This document shows positions 45,507-53,987 of a DNA stretch of 64,000 nt, piece by piece; within the stretch, counting starts at the first letter, position 1, and every line of letters begins with the position of its first letter. The notes beneath the pieces were generated by a model. That model was not told where the DNA came from, searched no databases, and saw only the letters and a program-made list of their open reading frames with translations. The stretch lies in assembly GCA_016124445.1 (NCBI GenBank), contig WGNR01000020.1, positions 1-64,000 of the forward strand. The letters run 5' to 3'. The position numbers and the translations under genes are program-made. The DNA is from a bacterium (GTDB taxonomy: Bacteria > Planctomycetota > Planctomycetia > Pirellulales > Pirellulaceae).

Positions 45507-46082
45507 TCAAACAATCGCGGGGGTCTCCTGCGGAGCACCGCGCAGGTCGAAATCGCCTCCCGAAACAATCGGCGTGTGCAGCGTTACTTGCAGCGGCTCG
45601 GCCAATTGGCGGAAAGCCTTGGTCGGCATCGACATCGTTTTCCAACGGGGCGAAATCTTTCGAGCCCAGGCCAGATAAAGGTCGAGGCGAATCGAGATAA
45701 ACGCATAGATGCGCTCGTTATGCTCGAACAAAAGTCGCTCAGGCACCGGGGCCAGATCGCCAACGACATCATACACAAAGACCAACATCCCGCGGAATTG
45801 CGGCCCAAGCAGTTGTTGCCACTGCGACAGGCTTTGCAGATCGTCAGTGGTGGTCCAGTTCTTCCAGTAGCGGTTTTTGCGCCCGGAGGGGAACTTGCGA
45901 CCCTTGACGTCGATCAGCCACGACATCTCGGCACCCGAAGGGGTCGCGATGAAATCGAGGTTCTTGAGCGAACCGGCACCGTAGAGCGAACGTCGGCGTT
46001 CGTCGACGGCGATGTAGGGGATTTTCTCGGCGCGCAAGAATGCTTCCAGCGCGACTTCATACGGATTGGTGCGAATAGTCAT
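45507..46082 (-). CDS. HYExAFE-type protein, nuclease-like fold
   Basis: A 191-residue protein. The start NPYEVALEAFLRAEKIPYIAVDERRRSL matches the HYExAFE family known mainly from planctomycetes, although here H is replaced by P and the AFE by ALE. LDFIATPSG ... WLIDVKGRKFP has a D-x(n)-D-x-K arrangement like PD-(D/E)XK or VRR-type nucleases. A nuclease role is inference from that motif. It follows hisS in the same direction with a hairpin between, and converges with the HemD-HemE gene. Confidence 0.72.
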   Translation of the reverse strand: MTIRTNPYEVALEAFLRAEKIPYIAVDERRRSLYGAGSLKNLDFIATPSGAEMSWLIDVKGRKFPSGRKNRYWKNWTTTDDLQSLSQWQQLLGPQFRGMLVFVYDVVGDLAPVPERLLFEHNERIYAFISIRLDLYLAWARKISPRWKTMSMPTKAFRQLAEPLQVTLHTPIVSGGDFDLRGAPQETPAIV

Positions 46083-46152
46083 CGGTGTTGGCCCCGAGGG
46101 AGTACGAGGATTGAAGCCGAGTTACTTCGATGGCTTCAATATCGCAACTAGG

Positions 46153-46172
46153 GGTGACAACACCTTGTCACC
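46153..46172 (-). terminator. Hairpin after hisS
   Basis: GGTGACAA (46153-46160) pairs perfectly with TTGTCACC (46165-46172) over CACC. It lies directly after the hisS stop on the minus strand and would separate hisS from the next gene. No U-run is present. Confidence 0.55.
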
Positions 46173-46176
46173 AGGG

Positions 46177-47529
46177 TTAGGTGGTACTTCCCAGAATCTG
46201 CGGAATTGCCGCAATTAATTCTTCGGCACCCCCCGACAGACTGGCGGTTTGAGAGTCGCCCGTCTTCAGAGACTTCAGTTGAACGCAGTTTTCTTCCAGT
46301 TCTCGATCGCCGGCGACCACGGCCACTTTGAACCCGCGACGATCGGCATACTTCAGTTGCTGGCCGATCTTCTTTGCTTCGGGATAGAGCTCGACATTGA
46401 AGCCCGCTCCACGAAGCTGTGCAGCGATCTGGAGATAGCGTGGGAGGCTCTTTTCATCGAAGTAGGCAATGAAAACTTCCGCCGGCGTCGTACGGTTGTC
46501 GATCTTGCCAAGTTCTTCCATCGCGGCCAGCAATCGATCAAGTCCCAGCGAAGCACCGATGCCAGGCAGTTCCTGGTTGGTGTACAAGCTGGCCAGGTCG
46601 TTGTAACGACCGCCGCTGCAGACGCTGCCGATGCCAGGCAGTTCGCCCAGGAAGGTCTCGAAGATCGTGCCGGTGTAATAGTCCAAACCGCGCGCGATCG
46701 AGACATCGATCTGCAAACGATCGCTCGGAACACCAGCCGCCGAGGTGGCCTGGGTCAGGTCGCGAAGTTGACCGACGCCGATCTCTCCCTTTTCGTTTCC
46801 GGCTACGAGGCCGTCGAGTGCGATGAGGATATCGTCCGTTGTCCCTTCAATTTCGGCCAGCTTCAAAACCTGAGCTGCTTGTTCGGCGGTTGCCCCGGCT
46901 GCTTGCTGCATTTCTTCAGCAACCTTTTCGGCACCGATCTTGGCCAGCTTGTCGAGCGCGCGGAGAATCTCGGTCGACTTCTCTGCCAGGCCAAGCTTTT
47001 CGAGCAGCCCAGATAGAACCTGGCGGTTGTTGACCCGGACGGTGAAGTCGTCGAAGCCGATCGCGACCATCAGGTCATGAATGACCAGCGCCGTTTCGAT
47101 ATCGGCCACCAGGCTTTTGGTACCGATCGTATCGAAGTCGCACTGCATGAACTCGCGATAACGGCCGCGCTGGGTGTTTTCGCCGCGCCAGACGGTGGCG
47201 ATGTGATATCGTTTGAATGGCGTGCCCAGGTCGCCAATGTGCTGAGCTGCGAAGCGCGCCAGTGGAACGGTCAAGTCAAACCGCATTCCGACGTCCCGTT
47301 TGCCATGATCCTCGAACCGATACATCTGCCGATCGGTTTCGTCGCTTCCTTTACCAAGCAAGATTTCCGCGTATTCGAGCGTCGGCGTGTCGATCGGGGC
47401 GAAGCCGTACGATCGGTAAACACGGCGAGCCGTATTGATCAGCTCTTCGCGCGGCATCATCACGTCCGGCAGATAGTCGCGAAAACCTTTCAGCGTACGA
47501 GGTTGGATCAGCTTCTTTTTGTTCGACAT
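46177..47529 (-). CDS. hisS: Histidyl-tRNA synthetase
   Basis: A 450-residue class II synthetase that charges tRNA-His. Motif 2 is FKRYHIATVWRGENTQRGRYREFMQCDFDTIG, and the histidine-specific motif is RGLDYYTGTIFE. Motif 3 is GIGASLGLDRL. The C-terminal anticodon-binding domain starts near 350 (EVFIAYFDEKSLPRYLQIA). The motif 2 and RGLDYYTGTIFE variants resemble the eukaryote/alphaproteobacteria-like subgroup rather than the E. coli type (RGLDYYN). Catalytic residues are complete. It lies 87 bases downstream of the YkgJ-type gene. Confidence 0.95.
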   Translation of the reverse strand: MSNKKKLIQPRTLKGFRDYLPDVMMPREELINTARRVYRSYGFAPIDTPTLEYAEILLGKGSDETDRQMYRFEDHGKRDVGMRFDLTVPLARFAAQHIGDLGTPFKRYHIATVWRGENTQRGRYREFMQCDFDTIGTKSLVADIETALVIHDLMVAIGFDDFTVRVNNRQVLSGLLEKLGLAEKSTEILRALDKLAKIGAEKVAEEMQQAAGATAEQAAQVLKLAEIEGTTDDILIALDGLVAGNEKGEIGVGQLRDLTQATSAAGVPSDRLQIDVSIARGLDYYTGTIFETFLGELPGIGSVCSGGRYNDLASLYTNQELPGIGASLGLDRLLAAMEELGKIDNRTTPAEVFIAYFDEKSLPRYLQIAAQLRGAGFNVELYPEAKKIGQQLKYADRRGFKVAVVAGDRELEENCVQLKSLKTGDSQTASLSGGAEELIAAIPQILGSTT

Positions 47530-47616
47530 GGAATTGAAATCAATGGGCGTGACGGCTGGGCGATTTCTGAAGGGACAGGCCGCACCAGGGAAATGTTTGG
47601 GGATGATTGCCCACGG

Positions 47617-48051
47617 CTACGACAGAATCGGCAGCTCGGGCGGCTTGGGACTCCGCAGGCTCTGGCCTGGTCGGCGGGGCATGGTCGCTTCGGCGTACTC
47701 CCAGATCTGCTCGGGCGTTTCAAAGTACTTCTCGTAGCACCAGTCGTCGTCGTACTCGCAGGCATCGGTCGTGTAGTCACGGCAGATCTGCGGCCGGGTC
47801 TCGTAAATCCCGCACAGATGGTCGTCCCGAAGATGTTTGCAGGTGGTATGAACCAGCAGATACCAGACGTCGTCGTCGAGGAAAACCGATGCACGATCGT
47901 GCAGCAGGTACCACCGAATGAATTCAAAGTCGGCGAACTCGGTGGGGGTTTCGATCGGTAGCGCAAAGTAACGGCAGCACTTGGCGGTACAGAATTCACA
48001 TAAGACCTGATCAGGTCCCAGATCTTCTCGGCGCATTTTGGTCTCAGGCAT
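47617..48051 (-). CDS. YkgJ-type cysteine-cluster protein
   Basis: About 144 residues from the ATG at 48051. The cysteine pattern (CEFCTAKCCRYF, then TTCKHLRDDHLCGIYETRPQICRDY, then CEYDDDWC) is that of the YkgJ/UPF0153 family, presumed to bind zinc or an iron-sulfur cluster. An extended reading to 48315 overlaps the divergent purU gene and looks non-coding. Function unknown. It is followed by hisS, with which it may be co-transcribed. Confidence 0.85.
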   Translation of the reverse strand: MPETKMRREDLGPDQVLCEFCTAKCCRYFALPIETPTEFADFEFIRWYLLHDRASVFLDDDVWYLLVHTTCKHLRDDHLCGIYETRPQICRDYTTDACEYDDDWCYEKYFETPEQIWEYAEATMPRRPGQSLRSPKPPELPILS

Positions 48052-48280
48052 TCCTGTGCATCCTCGGCATCTGCGAAGCGTTGTTAAGATGTAAGGCTTG
48101 TTCGGACAAGGTATCAAACCGGTGCTACAATGCCTAGTTCGGGTCGATGATTGAAGTGAGAGCCAACTGCGCCGCGAAACGGCAGTTTGTGCGGTTTTTG
48201 CCGGTTCCCCTTCCACCGCGGCTCGATTTCCCCCCTTAGGCGATGGGCCTGCAATTCCCACTCGAAAGAGGCTTCCGGCG

Positions 48281-49138
48281 ATGCTCGTTGTGATTACCGC
48301 AGTAGGTCCCGACAATGTTGGCCTGGCCGATCCGATTATTCACTATGTGACGGGTTTGGGGGCGAACATTGCCGAGATCCAGATGTACGACCATGACGAA
48401 GAAGCGATCTTCGCCATGTTTCTGCGGATCCATATCGATGCCGATCTGTACCCTTCGCTGCGGACCGCGCTGACCGAGATTGGTCGGCTCAAGAAGCTCT
48501 CGGTGCGTGTCTGGTCGGCTGATGTCCGCCGAGAATGCCCCCGGGTGGCAATCTGCACGACCTATCGCCCTGAACCGGCCCTAGCCGTGCTGGAGGCGAT
48601 GAAATCAGGTCACATTTCCGCCGAGCCGGCCGTGATGATCGGCAATCGCGACAATTGCCAAGATCTGGCTAAGCAGTTTGGGGTTGATTGGCAAAGCATC
48701 GGCGGCGAAAAGGGAGCCGCAAATGATGATCGCATGATCGAGATTCTGGATGAATACGACGTTGATTACGTCCTCTTGGCCCGCTACATGCGCATCTTGC
48801 CTGCCTCGAGTTGCTGGAAATATGCAGGCGGGAGGATCATCAATCTGCACCACGGACTTCTCCCCAGCTTTCCGGGGATTCGCCCTTATCACGATGCCCA
48901 TGCCGTGCGAATGCTGACATTTGGTGCGACCTGCCATTTCATCGTGCCGGAACTGGATGCCGGGAATCAGATCATCCATCAAGAGACCTTCTCGGTTGAA
49001 CCGGGCACGAAGATCGACGAAATCATTCAGATCGGCCAAGAACGGAACGAGCCCAAATGCCTGGTCGAGGGGCTCAGACGCGTCGTCGATGGCGAGGTGG
49101 AGCTCCACTTTCACCGCATCGTTCCGCGCAACGTCTAA
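48281..49138 (+). CDS. purU: Formyltetrahydrofolate deformylase
   Basis: A 285-residue enzyme that hydrolyses 10-formyl-tetrahydrofolate to formate and tetrahydrofolate, balancing one-carbon and purine pools. An N-terminal ACT domain (about 1-75, VVITAVGPDNVGLADPI) precedes the formyltransferase-fold domain, with INLHHGLLPSFPG (catalytic histidine and PSF loop) and YHDAHAVRMLTFGATCHFI, ending HQETFSVEPGT. The catalytic aspartate lies in PELDAGNQII. It is divergent from the YkgJ-type gene over 229 bases. Confidence 0.92.
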   Translation: MLVVITAVGPDNVGLADPIIHYVTGLGANIAEIQMYDHDEEAIFAMFLRIHIDADLYPSLRTALTEIGRLKKLSVRVWSADVRRECPRVAICTTYRPEPALAVLEAMKSGHISAEPAVMIGNRDNCQDLAKQFGVDWQSIGGEKGAANDDRMIEILDEYDVDYVLLARYMRILPASSCWKYAGGRIINLHHGLLPSFPGIRPYHDAHAVRMLTFGATCHFIVPELDAGNQIIHQETFSVEPGTKIDEIIQIGQERNEPKCLVEGLRRVVDGEVELHFHRIVPRNV

Positions 49139-49431
49139 CCAGCAGACTCGCATTCGATCTTCATGCTTTTGCCGGTCGATTGCATGGGCGCGGTTGAGTT
49201 GATTTTGATGGCCTTGACTCCCTGGCAAGGTTTTGCCTTATGTCCTCCCTTTAGGGGCTCTTGCCATCTTTCAATAGCGACCTAGGTTTTCCTAAGAAAC
49301 AGGTTCGACCTCACTCTATTTCCAAACGACGGACAGAGTCCGCGAATGAAGCCAGGAGTTTGATCAAGCGGCGATTCAGGCCCGATGATGTATCGATCAA
49401 TCATTCCCTTCGGGGAAACTGCGAATTAACC

Positions 49432-52071
49432 ATGCGACATCGATTGTTATTAATCGAAAGTACCAAAGACTTCGAGCGGAACGTGCTCGACCTGCTCGGG
49501 GCACATCATGACGTCCAAGTCCTCGATTGCGGCGCGCAGATTCACGAGAAGATTGAAGCATTCCAGCCTGAACTGATTTTGCTTGATTTCCATTTATCGG
49601 ATTGCTCAGCGGTTGAAATCTGTCGAACGATTCGCCGCGAGTTCGTCGATCGTCAAATCCAGTTGTTGATCCTCGGAAATCGCCTGGACGAATCGCAGCG
49701 TCTGGATCTCTTTGCCGCAGGTGCCGACGATATCATCGACAAGTCGATTGGTCGCCTCGAATTAACCGCGAAGATCGATGTGCTCACACGTTTGCGCAGC
49801 GCCTTGATGCGCGCGACCGCGGCCGAAAGAAAACTGGAAGGCTACTCGCGCGAGTTGGAACGAATCGTCGAGGCACGCTCGCTGGCAATTCAAGCCACGC
49901 AAGATATCGCCGTGTTCGCGCTCGCCAAGTTAGCCGATTCGCGCGATACCGAAACGGGCGAACACCTGGTTCGGATGCGGGCCTACTCGCAAATAATCGC
50001 AGAACAACTGAAGATCAGTGGTCCCTATCGAGACCTGATTGACGACCAGTTTTTGAGCGATCTCTACCGATCCAGTCCACTGCACGATATAGGCAAGGTC
50101 GGAATCTCGGACGAAATTCTGCTGAAACCTGGCCGATTGACGCCTGAAGAATTCACGGCGATGAAAGAGCACGTACGGATCGGTGCTGAAACGCTGGAAG
50201 AGGCAGCTCGGAGCGGCCCGAGCGGATCGTTCTTTCATATGGCGGCCGAGATTGCCCGCTGCCACCACGAGCGCTGGGATGGTAAGGGTTACTTGCAGGG
50301 GTTGAGTGGAACCGATATTTCACTGGCGGCTCGAATTGTCAGCGTGGCAGACGTGTTCGACGCACTTTCGAGCAAACGAATCTACAAAGACGCGATCGAT
50401 TTCCGCGAAGCGCGTCAGATGGTATGCGACGGGAGCGGTACTCAGTTTGATCCTGCCGTGGTAGTCGCGTTCGAGCAATCCTTTGACAAGATTGCCAGCT
50501 TTGCGAATCAGACGGGCCATTCGATTCATTTCCAATCGACCGTTACACCTCAGAACGCGATTGGCATGCGTGGCAAGCACAACGCAACGGCTGGCCTGAT
50601 TTCTGGCGAAAAGGCAATCGTGATCGAGAATGGATCTTCTTCGGCCAAGTTGATTGCAGCTTGGCTGAAAAACGCTGGGATGGAGGTCCGCCGCTGTGTA
50701 GAGTATGCATCGGCCAAACATCTGATTCGAGAGGATTGTCCCACCCTGATCGTTGCCGATTGGCAGGAAGACCCGGAAGCGGGCGAGATGTTCTTTCGCT
50801 GGATCCACGAAGAATACCTGCCGCAATACGTCTACACGATGGTGGTCGCCGATCGGCGAATGCTACCTGAGTGGGCGTCGGCTGTTTCGCTGGGAATTGA
50901 TGATGTCCTGGCCACCACCGTCAGCCGAGAAGAATTAATCTCGCGAGTTACCTCGGCAATGCGTGTCGTCGAATTGGAAAACAATCTGCGGTCGGTCGAA
51001 CGTAACGACCCCCTTACCGGTCTGGCAACCCTGCGCTACCTGAAAGATCAACTGAAGCGGGAATGGGGCCGTGCGAGAAACTATCACCTGCCCATTTCGT
51101 GCGTCATGATCGATATCGATGACTTCCGCGAAATCAACGAGGAGTATGGTGTCGAAGCAGGGGATCAGGTTCTCTTGCAGTTGGCCAAAACGATTTCCGA
51201 CGCGGGACGCACGATGGACTACCTTTGCCGGCTGGAAAGGGATCGATTGCTGTTGGTCTTGCCCGAATGTGCCGAAGTCAACGCCTATCGGGCGGCCAAG
51301 CGAATCAGCCGACAAATTGGGCGACTGAGCGTTTCCGTAGCGGGACAAGCAATCAACGTTTCGGTCAGCATGGGCGTAGCCGAGCGAACCTCGAAGGTGG
51401 AAGACCTGGAAACCTTGATCGCTAACTCAGAAATGGCCCTTCGAGTCGCCAAGAGTTCAGGCAAATGCCGTATCGTATGTCTTGGAGATTGCCTGGAATC
51501 GGCGGGCGAAGTAACCGGAGAGGACTACGTTCGCCAGCGTCTTGAGCATCTCACCGCTGCTGAAATCATGAGCAAGCCGATCTTCACCGCTTGCGAAGAC
51601 GAAACCGTTGCGGAAGTCGCTCGGTTTCTGGTCCAGCATGGAATCAAATCAATTCCGGTGGTCGATGCCGAAGGCTATTTGACGGGCGTCGTCTCTGAAA
51701 AGGACTTGATGCGAGCCTTCCGCCAACCCAATGCCTGGTCGATCCCCGTCTCGGATGTCATGGTCCGAGATGTCGTCCGCTTCGAGGAATTTGCTTCCTG
51801 TTTGCAGATCTACGAATTTTTAAGCCAGTCGTCGCTACGGCGTGTCATCATCGTCAACGAAGAACGCCCTACCGGGATCATCAGCCGCGGAAATTGCCTG
51901 AGGTATATCCAATCGCTGGAAAATGGCGACGGCCTGCAAGATCCCCAATGGCTTACCAACATGATGGATTCCGGTGTGTTCGAGACCGCCTCGCTCAGCC
52001 AACTGCGCGAGATCTTGCGGGAATCGGGCCCCAAATCCGAGTCCTGTAAGCCAAGCCATACAAACCACTAA
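49432..52071 (+). CDS. REC/HD-GYP/REC/GGDEF/CBS-CBS signalling protein
   Basis: About 879 residues from ATG 49432. Order: receiver domain (3-120, phospho-aspartate D52), linker helix, HD-GYP c-di-GMP phosphodiesterase (150-355, with HDIGKVG at 218 and HHERWDGKGYL at 278), second receiver-like domain (395-510, D443), GGDEF domain (525-685) and two CBS domains (705-830). HD-GYP metal residues are present though the P of GYP is L. The GGDEF catalytic site reads RLERDRLL where GGDEF is expected, so synthase activity is probably lost. It would degrade rather than make c-di-GMP, with CBS modules possibly sensing adenylates. The frame remains open upstream to 49261. Confidence 0.88.
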   Translation: MRHRLLLIESTKDFERNVLDLLGAHHDVQVLDCGAQIHEKIEAFQPELILLDFHLSDCSAVEICRTIRREFVDRQIQLLILGNRLDESQRLDLFAAGADDIIDKSIGRLELTAKIDVLTRLRSALMRATAAERKLEGYSRELERIVEARSLAIQATQDIAVFALAKLADSRDTETGEHLVRMRAYSQIIAEQLKISGPYRDLIDDQFLSDLYRSSPLHDIGKVGISDEILLKPGRLTPEEFTAMKEHVRIGAETLEEAARSGPSGSFFHMAAEIARCHHERWDGKGYLQGLSGTDISLAARIVSVADVFDALSSKRIYKDAIDFREARQMVCDGSGTQFDPAVVVAFEQSFDKIASFANQTGHSIHFQSTVTPQNAIGMRGKHNATAGLISGEKAIVIENGSSSAKLIAAWLKNAGMEVRRCVEYASAKHLIREDCPTLIVADWQEDPEAGEMFFRWIHEEYLPQYVYTMVVADRRMLPEWASAVSLGIDDVLATTVSREELISRVTSAMRVVELENNLRSVERNDPLTGLATLRYLKDQLKREWGRARNYHLPISCVMIDIDDFREINEEYGVEAGDQVLLQLAKTISDAGRTMDYLCRLERDRLLLVLPECAEVNAYRAAKRISRQIGRLSVSVAGQAINVSVSMGVAERTSKVEDLETLIANSEMALRVAKSSGKCRIVCLGDCLESAGEVTGEDYVRQRLEHLTAAEIMSKPIFTACEDETVAEVARFLVQHGIKSIPVVDAEGYLTGVVSEKDLMRAFRQPNAWSIPVSDVMVRDVVRFEEFASCLQIYEFLSQSSLRRVIIVNEERPTGIISRGNCLRYIQSLENGDGLQDPQWLTNMMDSGVFETASLSQLREILRESGPKSESCKPSHTNH

Positions 52072-52152
52072 CCGGGTGGTTCTTGCTATTCAGAGCCGCT
52101 TGGCCCTGTTACGATACCAGATGCGTACTTTGTCTCGTGTCTGATCTATGTA

Positions 52153-53331
52153 ATGGGGTTTTCCGTGGTTTCGCAGGAAGTCTTCGACCAGTTCCGCCAG
52201 CAAATTGAAGAAGCTGGACCGATGGCGGCGATCGATAAGATGATCGACTATTTCCGCCAGGAGAAACAACATCTCCAACTCTTCGAGATGTACAAGATCC
52301 GCGCTCGGGCCAAGATTGGGTTGCCGCTGCTTTATCCGGGCGTCACCGAAGAATTGACCGAAGAGCAGCGTAGTCAACTGGAAGATGCCCTGGTCGAAGC
52401 CTGCGACGAGGTCGGACGAATGCTGTTGGACGAGGGGCAAATCCGCGAAGGATGGTATTACCTGCGTCCGGTCGGTGACAAGTCGCCGGTGGTCGAAGCA
52501 CTACAGCAGGCCGAGATCGACGAGGACAACCTGGAAGACTTGATTGAAGTTGCGCTGTACGAAGGGGTGGCGCCCGATATCGGTTTTCGCTGGATGCTGG
52601 AACATTACGGCACCTGCAACGCGGTTACCACGTATGAACAACAGTTCGCCGGACTTGCCCCGGCGGCTCAGCAACCGATCGCGGAGCTTTTGCTGGAGCA
52701 TGTTTACGACGAACTGATGGGAACGGTCGCCGCCGATATCTCTCATCAGGAAGGAAGCGAACCTCAGGAAAAAACACTCGGCGAAATGATCGCTCCGCGC
52801 GATTGGCTGTTTTTGAATTCCGCCTATCACATCGATACCAGCCACCTGGCAGCCACGGTGCGATTCTCCAGGGTTCTGCGAGACGAGGCCCACTTGCGTA
52901 AGGCGTTGGAACTGGTTGATTATGGCTCGCGGCTTGACATGGCCTTCCAATACGAACAGACGCCTCCATTCACCGAGCTCTATCCGAGTCACAAACGATA
53001 CTTCCAAACCTTGCTGGGTGAAGATCAGGAAGCAGGCCTGGCCTATTTCCGCGAGCAAGCCGAAGCTTCCGACATTCGCCGGGAAGGCTCGTTGGCGATC
53101 GAAACCTACATCGAACTTCTTTCGCGCTTAGGTCGAGACGAAGAAGCGCTCGATGTAGCCCTGAGCATGATTCCGCCAGGCGTTCACACGATTGGCGTCG
53201 CGCCCAGTTTGATCGAGTTGAGCGAGAAGACTGGAAGCTACGAAAAGCTGGCCAAGCATAGCCAGGAACTGGGCGATGTCCTCGGATACGCCACCGCCAT
53301 GCTGTTTGCCAAGCGAGGGCAAGAGAACTAG
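52153..53331 (+). CDS. Conserved-looking cytosolic protein of unknown function
   Basis: A 392-residue protein, without signal peptide or membrane segments, mostly helical and acidic (VVSQEVFDQFRQQIEEAGPMAAIDKMIDYFRQEKQHLQLFEMYKIRARAKIG at the start). The C-terminal third has TPR-like helices (YIELLSRLGRDEEALDVAL). No known family is recognised, although I recall planctomycete homologues. Its stop overlaps that of the convergent sulfite-oxidase-like gene by 4 bases. AGGAG-like spacing upstream of ATG 52153 is weak; an in-frame GTG a few codons on is possible. Confidence 0.65.
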   Translation: MGFSVVSQEVFDQFRQQIEEAGPMAAIDKMIDYFRQEKQHLQLFEMYKIRARAKIGLPLLYPGVTEELTEEQRSQLEDALVEACDEVGRMLLDEGQIREGWYYLRPVGDKSPVVEALQQAEIDEDNLEDLIEVALYEGVAPDIGFRWMLEHYGTCNAVTTYEQQFAGLAPAAQQPIAELLLEHVYDELMGTVAADISHQEGSEPQEKTLGEMIAPRDWLFLNSAYHIDTSHLAATVRFSRVLRDEAHLRKALELVDYGSRLDMAFQYEQTPPFTELYPSHKRYFQTLLGEDQEAGLAYFREQAEASDIRREGSLAIETYIELLSRLGRDEEALDVALSMIPPGVHTIGVAPSLIELSEKTGSYEKLAKHSQELGDVLGYATAMLFAKRGQEN

Positions 53332-53987
53332 CCGAAACGCTGCTCGCGCCATGGATCGCCCAGGTTGTGATAGCCAGCTTGTTCCCAATAGCCAGGCCGG
53401 TCGGTTGCCGACAGTTCGATCGCTTTGATCCACTTGGCGCTTTTCCACGCATATAGCTTCGGCACCATTCCTCGGACTGGTCCGCCATGATCGGCGTTGA
53501 TCTCTCTGCCGTCATGCGTGTCGGCCAGCAGCGCGTCTTCGCTCAAGAACTCTTCCAGGGGAAGATTCGTCGTCCAGCCGTTGTCGTAGCCGTAGCAGAT
53601 CACGAACTTCGCTTCCGGCAGAATGCCGGCTTGCTGGAGCAGGTATTGCGTCGAGACGCCTTCCCACAGATTGCTCAGCCGCGACCACTGAGTGACGCAG
53701 TGGAAATCGGCGAACACTTTGACACGGGGCAGCGTTTGAAACTGCGGCCAATCGTAGGTCAGCTCCTTCTCAACCAGCCCGAACACTCGCAGCGACCAGG
53801 TCTCCTTGCTTACTTCCGGAACGATCGTGGCATGTAGCACCGGCCACTTCCGCGTTCGTGATTGACCAGGCGGAATGCGGTTCTCTCGGTGCGTATCGCT
53901 GCTGACGATGGTTTGTTCATCGCTCACTTGGTGCGGTCCATGGGCATCGCCGGCTTGATACTTGGCACGATCGTGATCTTCAGTCAT
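53328..53987 (-). CDS. Sulfite-oxidase-like molybdopterin oxidoreductase
   Basis: A 219-residue protein of the sulfite oxidase fold. The conserved molybdenum-ligating cysteine is in DFHCVTQWSRL. YDNGWTTNLPLEEFL, and GGPVRGMVPKLYAWKSAKWIKAIELS, complete the cofactor pocket. There is no signal peptide, so it is predicted to be cytosolic, unlike MsrP or sulfite dehydrogenases that are exported. The substrate is unknown. Its start overlaps the end of the MnmE-like gene by 8 bases, so it is translationally coupled to that gene. It could be called YuiH-like. Confidence 0.85.
   Translation of the reverse strand: MTEDHDRAKYQAGDAHGPHQVSDEQTIVSSDTHRENRIPPGQSRTRKWPVLHATIVPEVSKETWSLRVFGLVEKELTYDWPQFQTLPRVKVFADFHCVTQWSRLSNLWEGVSTQYLLQQAGILPEAKFVICYGYDNGWTTNLPLEEFLSEDALLADTHDGREINADHGGPVRGMVPKLYAWKSAKWIKAIELSATDRPGYWEQAGYHNLGDPWREQRFG

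Noticed and set aside
48052..48315. Longer start for the YkgJ-type gene
   Set aside because: The extension overlaps the divergent purU start, is not protein-like and carries no cysteine motif.
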